From: Paratinospora sagittata
Lineage: Eukaryota > Streptophyta > Magnoliopsida > Ranunculales > Menispermaceae
Assembly: GCA_035771175.1 (NCBI GenBank)
Contig: CM069608.1
Span: forward strand, 15,547,519 to 15,611,518
Direction: 5' to 3'
Length of the DNA stretch: 64,000 bases
This document shows positions 52,840-64,000 of the stretch, one piece after another. The notes under the pieces are model-generated. The model ran no database searches and was not told the DNA's origin. It saw nothing but the letters and a program-made list of their open reading frames with translations. The position numbers and the translations under genes are program-made. Every line of letters begins with the position of its first letter. The first letter of the stretch is position 1.

Positions 52840-53990
52840 ATGTTAGAGACCGAAACCATTGCCAAAACCATTGCTAGGTTCACAAAGAACTTAAATGAAA
52901 TGAAAACACTTGGGAAAATGTATGACCAAAAGGAAAGTGTTAGAAAATTTTTGAGAGGACTTCCTAAAGTCTGGGAACCCAAAGTCATAGCTATTGAACA
53001 AGCCAAGAATTTGGTTGAATACACATTTTTTGAGTTGTATGGTTCTCTCATGGTCCAAGAGTTAAAACTTAAAGACAACCTATCCTAACCTAAGGTAGAG
53101 GATAAGGGGAAGAAAGACTTAGCTTTTAATGTTGAAATCGAGTCAGAAGAGTTGATTCAGAAGAGTTGATTCAGAAGAGTCAACCAATGATGAGATTGTT
53201 ATGTTGTCTAGGAAGCTTAACTGCCTCTTGAAGAAGAAGGGAAAGGCTAGCTCAACACCCAAATTTGACAAAAGAAATTTTTTGGAGCAAAACCTAATGA
53301 GTTAATATGTTTTGGTTCTAACAAACTGGGACATATTAAAAGTGAATGTCCTAACAAGAAGAAGAAAAGCTTCAACCGAAAAAGGAAGGAGAAGAAGGTA
53401 CTCAAAGCCACTTGGGACGACTCAAGCTCAAGTAAAGAAGATTCAGATTCGGGAGAAGAAAAAGTAGTGATTTGTCTCATGGCAAACATTGAAGTAAAAT
53501 CCGAACCTCATGATGATTGTGATGATCTTTTTGACTCCAATGATTTTGATTATGAAAAATCCTATTTTGATAGAGAGGTAAAAAAGAACACAAAGCTTAA
53601 GAAAAACTTAATGAAAGCTCTTGAAGAAATTGAATCTCAACAAGAGACCATTGAGACCACGACCTTAGAAAAAGAAAAAAATGACCAAAAAGCTTGAGAC
53701 ACTAAAAAATAGTGTTGATGACTTGTCCGGTATAGTGAAGAAATTCATCGATGGACAAAAGCTTTTTGATATGATGCATGGGTCACAAAGATGTGCCTTT
53801 GATAAAGCCAAATTTGGGTATACTAAAGGGCCAAAACAGAAAAATAATAACAACTTATTGACCAAGAGACCCACATGTCACTATTGCAATAGGCAAGGCC
53901 AAACCATACTTAGATGCCCACTTAAGAAAATTAAGAAGGGTAGGCTTGCTTGGGTTGAGAAGGTTGTTCTAAATGATGCTAGCTTTGAAT
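52840..53990 (+). pseudogene. copia gag
   Basis: ARFTKNLNEMKTLGKMYDQK, VRKFLRGLPKVWEPKVIAIE and LYGSLMVQELKLKDNL match the common plant copia gag; a knuckle CFGSNKLGHIKSECPNKKKK follows, then an acidic, coiled-coil-like spacer. The N-terminal part is missing and frames shift at about 53088, 53280 and 53690. A second CHYCNRQGQTILRCPLK knuckle is near 53870. Confidence 0.8.
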
Positions 53991-56900
53991 GACCCAAAAC
54001 AACTTGGGTACCAAAGTCAAAAGTCTTTTATGTGATGTAGGATGGTTCCAAAAAGCATTATTGGTATCTCGATACTGCACAAGGCACATGAGTGGAGATA
54101 AATCTGTCTTCTTGAGCATAACCCGCAAGCTTGGAGTGAACGTGACATTCGACGACAACGATAAAGGTAAAATAGTAGGTATTGGCACTGTTGGTAATTC
54201 TTCCTTATCTATTCATGATGTTTTATATGTTAAAGGCCTTAAGCATAACCTCTTGAGCATAAGTCAATTGTGTGACAAGGGTTATGATGTTAGCTTTTAA
54301 ACAAATAGGTGCATAGTTAAGCATGCCAACAGTTCCATTGCATTCATTGCATCTAGGCATAAAAATGTGTATTCAACTTTGCTTGATGGAATTAGTGATC
54401 TAAGTGTTTCATGTTTAAGTGCTGTTGTAAATGTCACGACCCACTATACGTGATGTCATGACCGGCACGGAACCCCCTGAGTATACCCTCCGGCGATACA
54501 CCTGACGTCCATCAGCCTCCAGTAAACACAAATCCCAAATACAATTAATCCTATAACATCATCTAATTATGATCAACAACAATTAAAGATTACATCTCCA
54601 AAATATACCAAGTATAAAATTTTGAAATTCAAATAATATAAAACATACACAACCCATCTATGTGTTATTAATACAAATACTAGGTATTATCATGCACATA
54701 ATATGAAAAATACTAAACTGTACAACACTTACATCAACAAAATACTGGAAGGAATGCTCTGCAATCAAGCTTTCCCTTTTCCCTTCCTATCAGAACCTGA
54801 AAGGATAAGGATGAGGTGTGAGCTACAACAAGCTCAGTGCATGTCTTCTACAAGTGGCAATATACACGCATTTGTGTAAAACATGTCAAGATCATTAAAA
54901 CATTTGAAATAATATGAGATAACATGGAAATGAAAACATGATTACATACATGCTAATATCATCATGTCATAATTAAGGCAATGCATACTATTTAAACAAC
55001 ATGCAATGCAATCCTAACACCTCCTAGGTAAGAATCAAATTCGAGAAAACGAGTGCGCGAAACCCGTGCCCGAACGACCTCTTACCCGTATTCTAATAGG
55101 AATTCCAAGAGCACGTCACCGATTTACAATTCTTTCGAAACCCTATACCAGGCCTAATCGAAAAACGATTGCACCTACCCTTGAAATCCTCTGCCAGGTC
55201 CACACTAGGGATCTCTCTAGACTTACAAGACTTCCAAAAGAAAATCAAGTTAGGAGACTCTACCCAAATGTAACCCAATGGAATATGCTCAAGTTTCATT
55301 TCATGAATAAATTAAAACATGCATATGCCATATCCATATATATATATATCTCAATTTAAAACAAGTTATATAATACAATGCCACGTATATGAAAACTAAC
55401 AAATAAAAGAACACTCATTCTTGATTGGCTAAGTCTGGCCAATGCAATTTTCAATCCAAAATCAAGTACTAGTACGATCACCAATCACCTCACGTACATA
55501 GACTTCCAACTAGCCCACGTGGGTTACTCGAATCAATTATAATCCCTACAATATATACATGGTTCATAAAATATTAAAATCAGCCAAAGTATGCTAATGA
55601 CCATGTTAAATCCCAATTTCAAAGTTAACTAATGATTCTAGAATGACTAACCCATGAGCCTAATCCCCATTGTTCAATTTGACCAATTAACATCAAATCA
55701 AACTACACATAACCCAAATTGAATGTCATAGGTAGATCCCCTTGATCACAACCACTATAATGCAAAACACTCAATCATATTAATGGTTGAGTTGACTATT
55801 TATCAAGTCAATTTCATCAATTGATTATATCTTGGTCAAAATCCTCAATTTGACAATACATGACATAAGGCCAAATTGAACTAAGACATGCTAAATTATC
55901 ATAGATTCAAACATTCTAAACCCATGGTTCTACTCCATTTAGGTCCAATTAAACAATCCCCAAGTCAATTTTATCATTTGACTTGATTTGGGGCAAAAGC
56001 CCTAATTTGGGCAAAAATCCCAAAATTGAACCCTATGCCAATTTTAAACTACACCACCATGCTCGACAATGCCAAACACTGATCTTGCAACATGGTTTCC
56101 TCAACAATGGTCCCTAGGTCAACATAGTTAAAGGGCAAGACTCGATTCTAACTCTAAGTCGATGAATCGAGCAAAGATCAAAATCTCTAGATCTACCAAT
56201 TTCTTGCATGAATTGGGAAAAATGATGCCATTTGGTTCCAAATCACTCAAGGAAGAATAAGTTGAAAAAATGATGCCATTTGGTTCCAACTTCACCGTTC
56301 ATAATGAAGACATATTAGAGAAGAATAAGTTGAAAAAATTTCAGCTCAATCGGACCACAGATCTAGGAGATCAAGCTATGGATGTGATTGGTGACAAAAA
56401 TTTCTTCCTCCATGAAGCGAGCTCTACTGATCCAAAACACCGTTTTTGACATGTTTTGACGTCGAACGGGTGTCCGATCATTCTGAAACTTTGTGCAAAG
56501 GCACTCGAACCAACGTGCGTCGAGCATCATATACGTATATGTACACGTATACAGGTACTCTACGGGTCAAAATGAGGTCAGCTTAAGGTACGGACGTTAC
56601 AGTAAATGAAGATGCTTGGTTATAGCATAGAAGATTAACAAATGTTAGCACAGACAACATTTCTAGACTTGCCAAAAAATGGGCTTGCAAAGGGCATTCC
56701 TCAAGGGGTGTACTTAGAAGATAAGGTTTGTGAACCTTGTCAACTTGTCAAGCATATCGAATCCTCGTTCAAGAGCACAAAAAATATGTCTACTAGTAGA
56801 GCTTTTGAAATGATCCACCTGGATCTATTTGGACCAACTCGGACAAAAAGCTTAGGAGGAAAGTCATATGTATTTGTTATTGTTGATGACTATTCTCATT

Positions 56901-57570
56901 TTACTTGGGTGTTATTTCATTCTCATAAGCATGAAGTGTGTGATATTTTTATGAAATATTTTCTTAGAGTAGAAAATGAAAAAAGGTATAAATTAAATCA
57001 CCATCATTAGAAGTGATAGGGGTGAGGAGTTTGTGAAATCTAGCAAACAAGGATATACTCATCATTTATCAGCTCCTAGAACTCCACAAGAAAATGGGGT
57101 GGTGGAAAGGAAAAATAGAACTCTCCAAGAGATGTGTAGAACTATGTTTGTGAATATAACATTGCTACACATTTTTGGGTTGAGGCTATTAGTACTGCAT
57201 GCTATGTAATAAATAGAACTTTAATTAGAAAAAGCATGAAAAAAACTCCATATGAAATATGAAAAAGTAGAGTGCCCAACATTGGACACTTTAAGGACTT
57301 TGGGTGCAAGTGTTATATCTAGAATGACAAAGACAACTTGGATAAGTTTGATCCAAAATCTGATATTGACATCTTTTTAGGATATTCATCTCACAACAAG
57401 ACATACAGGGTGTATAATAAGTCATCTAGAGTTGTAGAAGAGTCCATTCATGTAAAATTTGATGAAAGTAACCCTAGGCAAAATATTTTTGAAAATATGG
57501 ACTTAGATGATAATGATGAAGTTCCCAAGAATTCCATGGACTTTGAGGAAAATGATCAAAATGTTTAAGT
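53989..57570 (+). pseudogene. copia protease and integrase, split by a solo LTR
   Basis: YLDTA-RHMSGDKSVFLSIT is the protease-type start; DVLYVKGLKHNLLSISQLCD follows. After the solo LTR come DAWLWHRRLTN, GLAKGIPQGVYLEDKVCEPC and QLVK, then the integrase core IHLDLFGPTRTKSLGGKSYV and VDDYSHFTWV, with RSDRGEEF-like and PQENGVVERKNRTLQEM (D-D-E). It ends with FLGYSSHNKTYRVYNKSSRV. Frame changes near 57000 and 57130. Confidence 0.82.
54432..56601 (-). mobile_element. solo LTR in copia pol (2.17 kb)
   Basis: Plus strand TGTCACGACCCACT ... GACGTTACA with GTAAA on both sides (54427-54431, 56602-56606). The first about 50 bp resemble 35668 and 57674 (shared GTCATGACCGGCA-type phrase). Non-coding. 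Confidence 0.88.
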
Positions 57571-57673
57571 TCCTAAGAATTCTAGGCTCCTTTTTAGTCA
57601 CCCCAAAAAGCAAATATTAGGTGACCCATTCAAGGGAGTGACTACTAGAACTACACTTAATAAGGATCAAGGG

Positions 57674-59683
57674 TGTCGAGACCCACTTCGTAGAGTGACG
57701 TCACGACCGACATAAAATACCATATAAACGACGTACATAATACCTTATTAGCCTCCCTCAATAATCACATCCAATTTTTTTTCCCAAAATTTTGACATGG
57801 TCTCTTTTATTTATTCACAATATCACAACCTGATTTTCTTACAAACAAACCAATCACAATATATATATTCATCCCATTTCCATTCTCACATATAAACTTC
57901 AAAACTCATATATAATTCTATATATAACTATCCATACAACCATTCCCATCTATGTGATATTAATACCATAGATAGTGTTATATATTTAATTACAACTCAA
58001 ACTAGTAATTAAAATATTCTCAAGCATATACATATATAACAAAATTGGAAGGAGCTTCCAGCTACCCTTGGGGTCTGAACTTGAAATGTTTGAGAATAGA
58101 GTGAGCAACCACAACTTAATGAATATTTCTAACTATGACATCATATACGCATTTAAAGAAATATGTGATTCAAATATATTCAAATCTTATTCAAAACACA
58201 TATGCAACATTTCACAATATATATATGTTCATGGCATAACTTCAATGCAATCATTTTTCTAAACCATGCACATTTTAGCGAAATCATAATCATCTTCCCT
58301 TCGCTAGTAATAGAGCGAGTACTCACCCCTTATTATGCATTTATAAGGGGTCTACGCTCGGACCTCTTATTACCCAATTTTCTGCCATGTTGATCATTTC
58401 AATTAGGATTTTATTCCCAATTCTATTTAGGAACTGCCAAACAGACCATGAGTTTACTCAATACTCATGCGAGACTGTTTCTTGGAGATGATCTCATGTT
58501 TTGACTTGCTCTAGCAAGTTTAAAACATGCTCTAACAAGTCTAAAACATGCTCCAATGTCAAATATTTTCATGAATTCAAAACAATGCATATACATATAT
58601 ATATATTCATGATTTATAACACAATTTCTATCGTACAATGCCATATATTAAAAACCAAAGTCAAGAAATACTCAGACAACGCAATGCCTATTGTTCGACA
58701 CACTAGCTAATCACTCACAATTCGCTTAAATCACCAATTCAATCCGTAATTCTCGCTATAAATCATGCACAATTGATAACCAATCAGTTTCTTATAAATT
58801 TTCAGTTCAAACACCCTCAAAAACACAAAGAAATCATCTCCCAAACCCTCAGCTGCTTACAACTGCAAAGGTGGAGATTTCTTCCATAAAAACCCTTTAT
58901 TTTTGCATAAATTCGAAAGCAATTACATCCACACTAATCACAAATCTATTACCTATCAAATTCACACGACAATCCACACTTCCTAGCTCAAATCTCGTTT
59001 CCCCAATCCACCAAATTAATCATTGAAAATCTATAAAAATGACATGTTACACAACTTTTCACAAGAAACAAAACTACGCAATTTTTATCGAAAACAAACC
59101 AAATCTTACCTCGAAATCATGAAGCCCTGGTTTTGTTTCATTTTTCCCTTTGTTCTTCTCTTTTCTCAGCTCAGAATGACTGAAAATGAGAGAAAATTGC
59201 GTTTTAAACAAGTTAAACCGCCTCACCGTCCATTTAAAAAAAATGTTGTCAGGCCGTGAGGAGCGCGCTTCGACGCTGCCCAAAAATTGCATCGTCTATG
59301 TTTTCCCATGAGAAACACGATTCTCCTTTACAGGAGCGCACTTCTTACAAAATTCTGAAAAATGATGCACTCTAGAATCGGTCACAGAAGCGCGCTTTTC
59401 CCTCAAGAGGGCACTTCTTGCGAAAACCAGATTTTCATGCTATATGGAATTCACCACTGGAGCACGCTTCTCCTTAAGGAGCGCGCTCCTTGCATTCCAA
59501 ATTTAAATATTCACTAAGTATGAGATGTTTTATGATACCACTATCATCCTAGTGTACCAATGACCCTACCATACTTGTATTTTCACTATTCTAAGGCCAA
59601 TACACATACATATATGCGTATAAATATGTCTTTCAATACGTAATAGTCAATATATATTATTGACCAATTTACGGGGTGTTACA
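57674..59683 (-). mobile_element. solo LTR in copia pol (2.01 kb)
   Basis: Plus strand TGTCGAGACCCACTT ... ACGGGGTGTTACA with AAGGG on both sides (57669-57673, 59684-59688). Contains an array of GCGCGCTTC-type motifs at 59260-59495. Non-coding. Confidence 0.88.
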
Positions 59684-59688
59684 AAGGG

Positions 59689-60970
59689 CATGTAGCCTTT
59701 GTTTCACAAATAAAACCTTTTAAGGTTGAGGATGCTCTAAATGATAAGAATTGGATTCTTGCTATACAAGAAGAGTTAAGACACTTTACTAGGAACAATG
59801 TATGAGAACTTGTGCCTAGACCTTCTCATTAATCAATCATATGTACCAAATGGGTGTTTAGAAACAAAAAGAATGAAAAAGGAATGATTGTGAGAAATAA
59901 AACTAGATTAGTTGTTTAAGGATACAATCAAGATGAAGGAATTGATTATGAGGAAGCCTTTGCACAAGTAGCAAGATTAGACACAATAGAATGTTATTGG
60001 CCTATGCTTGCTATAAAGAGTTTCCACTTTACCAAATGGATATGAAAAGTGTTTTTTTAAATGGGTACTTCAATGAAGAGGTATATGTAGAACAACCTCC
60101 TAGTTTTGAGGACTCTCAAAACCCATAATATGTGTTTAGGCTTCAGAAGACTTTATATGGTTCGAAACAAGCTCCTAGAGCTTGGGATGATAGGTTAAGC
60201 ACATTCCTTCTTGAGCATGAGTTTCATAAGGGTAAGTTAGATCCAACTTTGTTCATTAAGCACAAAGGTTTTGACATATTGCTTGTGCAAGTATATGTTG
60301 ATGATATTATCTTTGGTGCTTCAAATAATCATCTTTGAAAAGAATTTTTCAAAATTATGCAAGACGAACTTGAAATGAGTATGATAAGGAAACTTACATA
60401 CTTTTTTGGCCTGCAAATCAAGCAATTGCCTAATGACACTTTCTTGAGCCAAAGCAAGTATGCTAAGGACATGATTAAGAAACTCAAGTTTGAGAGCTTG
60501 AAAACAATTGATACCCCATGAAACTTAGCTGTGAATATGGACAAAGATGAGAAAGGAAAACCTTTAGACACTAACCTTTATAGAAGCATGATTGGTAGCT
60601 TGTTGTATCTAACAATGGGTAGACCGGACATTATATTTAGTGTTTGTCTATGTGCTCGTTTTCAGTCCAGTCCTAGAGAATCCCACCTAAAGTACGTCAA
60701 AAGAATCTTTTGATATGTTAGTGGGAGTACAAATTTGAGAATTTGGTATGCTAAAGGTACTTCCTTTGAGCTTAGGAGTTTTGTAGACTCCGACTACGTG
60801 GGTAGTCTAATTAATAGGAAAAATACCTCAGAATTTTGTCACTTTTTAGGAAATTCATTGATTTCTTGGTTTAGCAAGAAACAAAAATCAGTGGCATTAT
60901 CCATAGCTGAAGCAAAATACGTTGCAGCCAGTAGTTGATGTGCACAAATCCTATATATGAATCATCGACT
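59689..60970 (+). pseudogene. copia reverse transcriptase and RNase H
   Basis: LYQMDMKSVFLNGYFNEEVY, VFRLQKTLYGSKQAPRAWDD, VQVYVDDIIFGASN (intact YVDD), then YRSMIGSLLYLTMGRPDIIF, and RNase H with FVDSDYVGSLINRKNTSEFC and ALSIAEAKYVAASS. Stops at about 60338, 60521, 60714 and 60939 break it. Confidence 0.87.
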
Positions 60971-61190
60971 TGGGTGGCAGTCCCTAAAACCAACTTTGGG
61001 CTGCACCGGTCAGCGTGTGTTGAAAAGCAAAACAGAGGGTTTGATCAGTCACCCCATATAGTTTCATCCATGACTTGTATTTAGTCAGGTGGTTAATTGG
61101 ATCCACCTTCCCATCATACATGTTCTTGTGAGGAATCTTGATGCATTCAGGCAAGGTGGCGTTCTAGATCTCCTCTGCGAAGGACAACTC
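60970..61190 (-). pseudogene. fragment of a Ty3/gypsy gag at the end of copia pol
   Basis: On minus: ATLPECIKIPHKNMYDGKVD, HLTKYKSWMKLYGVTDQTLC, AFQHTLTGAAQSWF. This is the gag core pattern of gypsy (Tat-like) elements, opposite to the copia element. Confidence 0.7.
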
Positions 61191-61429
61191 TGCTCCTCCC
61201 AGAACTGCATCTACGGATGAACATGTTCTCGAACCTTCTGTTGGTTATACTCAATGTTATTTCAATGAACCCCATGCATGGATGTTTTGATGATTCCAAA
61301 TATCTCCAATCCGTGTATCTAATGATCTTGTCAAGTGTTTTAGATTTATCAAGAATCAAAATCAAGGAACTGAGCTTCCAAGCCTATTGATCATCTCAAG
61401 TAAAGTTCTGAGTCTGTCAGTATTTAGAA

Positions 61430-63212
61430 TGTAATGTCTATCGATCAATTTGCTCACAACAAGATTTAATCATTTTCATATTTTGATCATCGCATTTTAA
61501 AGGTATTTATATGATTTCTAAAGTACTTGATTTAATCCAAAAGTATCTTGTTGTTTTATCGAGCTTTAATCGAGAAATCAACAACCGCTTTTATAGAGTC
61601 TTTCAGGACGTTAATGTTTTAGCAGCGCCCTCTTGGACGCGGATAAAATATTAGGACGCTAAAGGTTGAATTGGACTAATTCATAAGGACGCTTACTTGT
61701 AAGTAACGACTTTCCTTTTTGTCAACCTTTGAGAATGTCAGGACGCTGACTCAGTTTCAGCTCGCTGAAAGTTCTCTTTGTTTTTAAGTGATTTCTATCT
61801 TTAAGGACGCTGATAGTTATAAGTTGAATAAACTATCAGGATGCTACTTGTGTAGGAGCTCCCTCATCTTTAGAATTAACTTAATAACTATCAGGACGCT
61901 TACTGTTCATCAACGAACTTAACATCTTTTAAGTTTGTTTTAAAACTAATTTTAAATATCAAGACGCTAACTCTTGAGTAGCGCTCTCGTGCGTTTAAGT
62001 GATTTTAAAACAAAGCAGGACGCTCATTATCGAGTAGCACCCTCATGATTTAAGTCGTTTAATTGTCAAAGTAAGTCAGGACGCTTACGATTCAGTAGGA
62101 CGCCGATGCTCTATGAGCGCCCTCAAAGGAACAAAATGACAAAAATGATATTTTTGTTATTCTGACATGTACATCCTTTTTGGCCACCTTTTCAGAACAA
62201 CTTTTCGTACACAATCAACCTTCTGTATTTGTAAGAGATATTCTTTGATTCATGAAGTACGTCTTCTATAACTTTCCTTATTCGTGTATCTGGAGAAAAT
62301 CAGAATATTCATGAAATATACAGTTACCATTTTCGTGATATGTTCTAGCTGTTGTGAGTAAGCGTTCATATTTGAAATTCAAATTCTAATGAACAACAAC
62401 TTCATCTCTACTAGTCTATATATATAGGCACTTAACAACATGTTAAGGCTACCGAAAATTCTTTAAGCCAAAACACTTTTTGAAAGTTAGTCGAATTTTC
62501 ATCTGGTCGAAAAAGTTTAAGTTACCTTGTTTTCAAAGAGTTTTCTTTGAAACTTTACGTATTCAAATGATTTTCATACTGAGCTAAATTTATATCTTTA
62601 TCTGAAAATCCATTTGAGATTTTGAATTGTTTTCACTCAAATTATTCAACACTGTTTTAACTTATATCATTCTTGCTGAAAAAGAAATTTGAGAGATAGT
62701 TCATAGAATACAGCTGTACTCAATTCCATATCTTGTATACTATATCAAGGTTGTAACCGTAGTTAGATAAACTACTGAGTTGATATTCTTATATTCAACA
62801 AGGTTAGGTCTTCTGACACTCGTAAGTTGAGAAAAGGTCTTCTGACACTCGTAAGTTGAGAAAATGTCTTCTCACACCCGTAAGTTGAGAAACAGTAGTT
62901 CTCACACCCGTAAGTTGAGAAAGCTTATGTCTGCCTCACACTCGTAAGTTGAGCAGTGTAACGGTTGTTCTCACACCCTCAACTTGAGAAAATGTGTAAT
63001 GGTTTGATTCTCACCCGTAAGAGAATCCCTTAGTGACAAGGTTAAAATCCTAACTGAGGAGGTTAGGTAGTGGACGTAGGCAAGTAGCCGAACAACTATA
63101 AATCGACTGTGCACATTCGTCTAATTTTTGCACTTTAATTTTGCCATTGTAATTTATTTTTTATTGTCTTAGTGTTCAGTTCACCCCCCTCTCCGACATA
63201 TCTGGGCCAACA
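61430..63212 (+). repeat. 3' LTR of the copia element
   Basis: Homologous to 50900-52734, with a motif array at 61600-62130 and six TAAGTTGAGAAA-type repeats at 62815-62990. It ends TCTGGGCCAACA. Confidence 0.75.
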
Positions 63213-64000
63213 CCCAAGAGGGGGGGTGAATTGGGTATAATGGCCAAAATTAAACTTTTCCAACGTCTTAGTGAAATACTTGGATACATTGGAAATGAAT
63301 AATCAACCTTAACAAAATAAGACAAAGTAAAATGTGGAAAACAAGAGACACACGATTTATAGTGGTTCGGCACGCCTACATCCACTACCTAATTTCCCGA
63401 TTAAGATTTTCTTAATCCACTAATTGATTCTCTTACGAGTGAGAACCAAACCGTTACACATGCCCTTTGACAGGTTCAGGGCAAACCTATCCTTTTGAGG
63501 GCTAAGGATGAATCGAATTTCCTTTTTTCGGGCTGAGAAAAAAAACCCATGCTTCTTTTGCGGGCTTAGGAAGAACCAATATATCCTACTTCAAGGTGGA
63601 GGATAAACCTTCTTAGAATTCTAACCTTGGAATCGTCAAGTGAACTAAGTTAACTAGACTTGGTTGTTTCAATCCTGAAACACACCAATACAAAGTAATA
63701 ATGATGGTTCTAACTGAGCAGAACACTTACAATTCAGCTCATACATTGCATTACAAAGATATGTAGAATTAAACACGTTATGTTGATAGGAGTACACTTA
63801 CAATCCTTTTATCTTTCAATGTTTCAGCATTGCTCAAGTGCATTTTTGAAAGGCTTGTATGATGCTTTTTGAAAAATAGTTGTGAAATGCTTCCTCAAAA
63901 ACTTTTTAACTCGATCAAACATTGAATTTGAAATAAAAGGACAACGAGTGTAAGAAAACAAACAAACACAAAAGGCTTTTGATCAGTAAAACATATTGGA
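63213..64000 (-). mobile_element. related copia LTR in opposite orientation, cut by window edge
   Basis: On minus it ends CCAATTCACCCCCCCTCTTGGG, and it holds GGTTTGGTTCTCACTCGTAAG and a TAGTGGATGTAGGCGTGCCG phrase, as in the neighbouring plus-strand LTRs. Confidence 0.65.

Larger units (their letters stand above)
50900..63212 (+). mobile_element. SIRE-like Ty1/copia retrotransposon carrying two solo LTRs
   Basis: 5' LTR about 50900-52734, gag, protease, integrase, RT, RNase H, 3' LTR about 61430-63212. Both LTRs end ...TCTGGGCCAACA and share the same short-motif arrays. The start of gag and the primer-binding site are missing, frames are broken, and the pol is split at 54432-56601 and 57674-59683. 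The order integrase before RT shows copia. Confidence 0.82.

Noticed and set aside
62815..62990. CRISPR-like repeat array
   Set aside because: Repeats are short, imperfect and inside a plant retrotransposon LTR; no spacer regularity or cas genes.

Overview
The window is nuclear DNA of a flowering plant, most likely a eudicot with a repeat-rich genome. This rests on one plant-type KDM5/JARID histone demethylase gene with GT-AG introns, on plant-specific repeat families (Au-like SINEs, Tat-lineage Ty3/gypsy, chromovirus, SIRE-like copia), and on AT-rich non-coding sequence. No bacterial, organellar or viral operon is present. I cannot name the species.

Left half (about 4.9-33.3 kb, minus strand): one host gene, a JMJ17-like lysine demethylase (JmjN-ARID-PHD-JmjC-C5HC2). 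I placed eleven coding exons, all with GT-AG borders and one continuous frame: 31541-32853, 24071-24128, 22108-22230, 10057-10114, 9811-9947, 8969-9127, 8790-8876, 7366-7545, 5447-5599, 5124-5315 and 4946-5017. Together they give 844 codons. The last visible exon ends in a donor site and the C-terminal part lies beyond the left edge. Promoter and leader lie at about 32.85-33.35 kb.

The introns are very large (7.4, 12.0, 1.8 and more than 4.9 kb) and full of mobile elements: L1 and RTE LINE remnants, several SINE families with intact target-site duplications, a decayed chromovirus with an inverted LTR pair, a 1.1 kb hAT-like element nested inside a SINE, two copies of a 0.63 kb transposon family, and a four-copy 131-bp tandem repeat at the end of an RTE element.

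Right half (33.4-64 kb): no host gene seen. It is a nest of LTR retrotransposons. A gag-only copia-type element (pieces at about 33.75-34.77, 46.78-47.66 and 49.56-49.98 kb) was split by a complete 12.0-kb Tat-lineage Ty3/gypsy element (34769-46777, duplication ATATA) and by a solo LTR (47665-49555, duplication AAACC). The Tat element itself carries a solo LTR just after its primer-binding site (35668-37158, CAATA). A SIRE-like Ty1/copia element (about 50.9-63.2 kb) carries two more solo LTRs of the same type inside its pol (54432-56601, GTAAA; 57674-59683, AAGGG). A related LTR in the opposite orientation abuts it at the right edge. All retroelement reading frames are broken by stops or frameshifts.

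The most interesting items are the transposon-laden introns of a chromatin-modifier gene, an intronic inverted LTR pair able to form a hairpin, the spliced antisense ORF of the Tat element, and several unrelated short-motif arrays inside LTRs.
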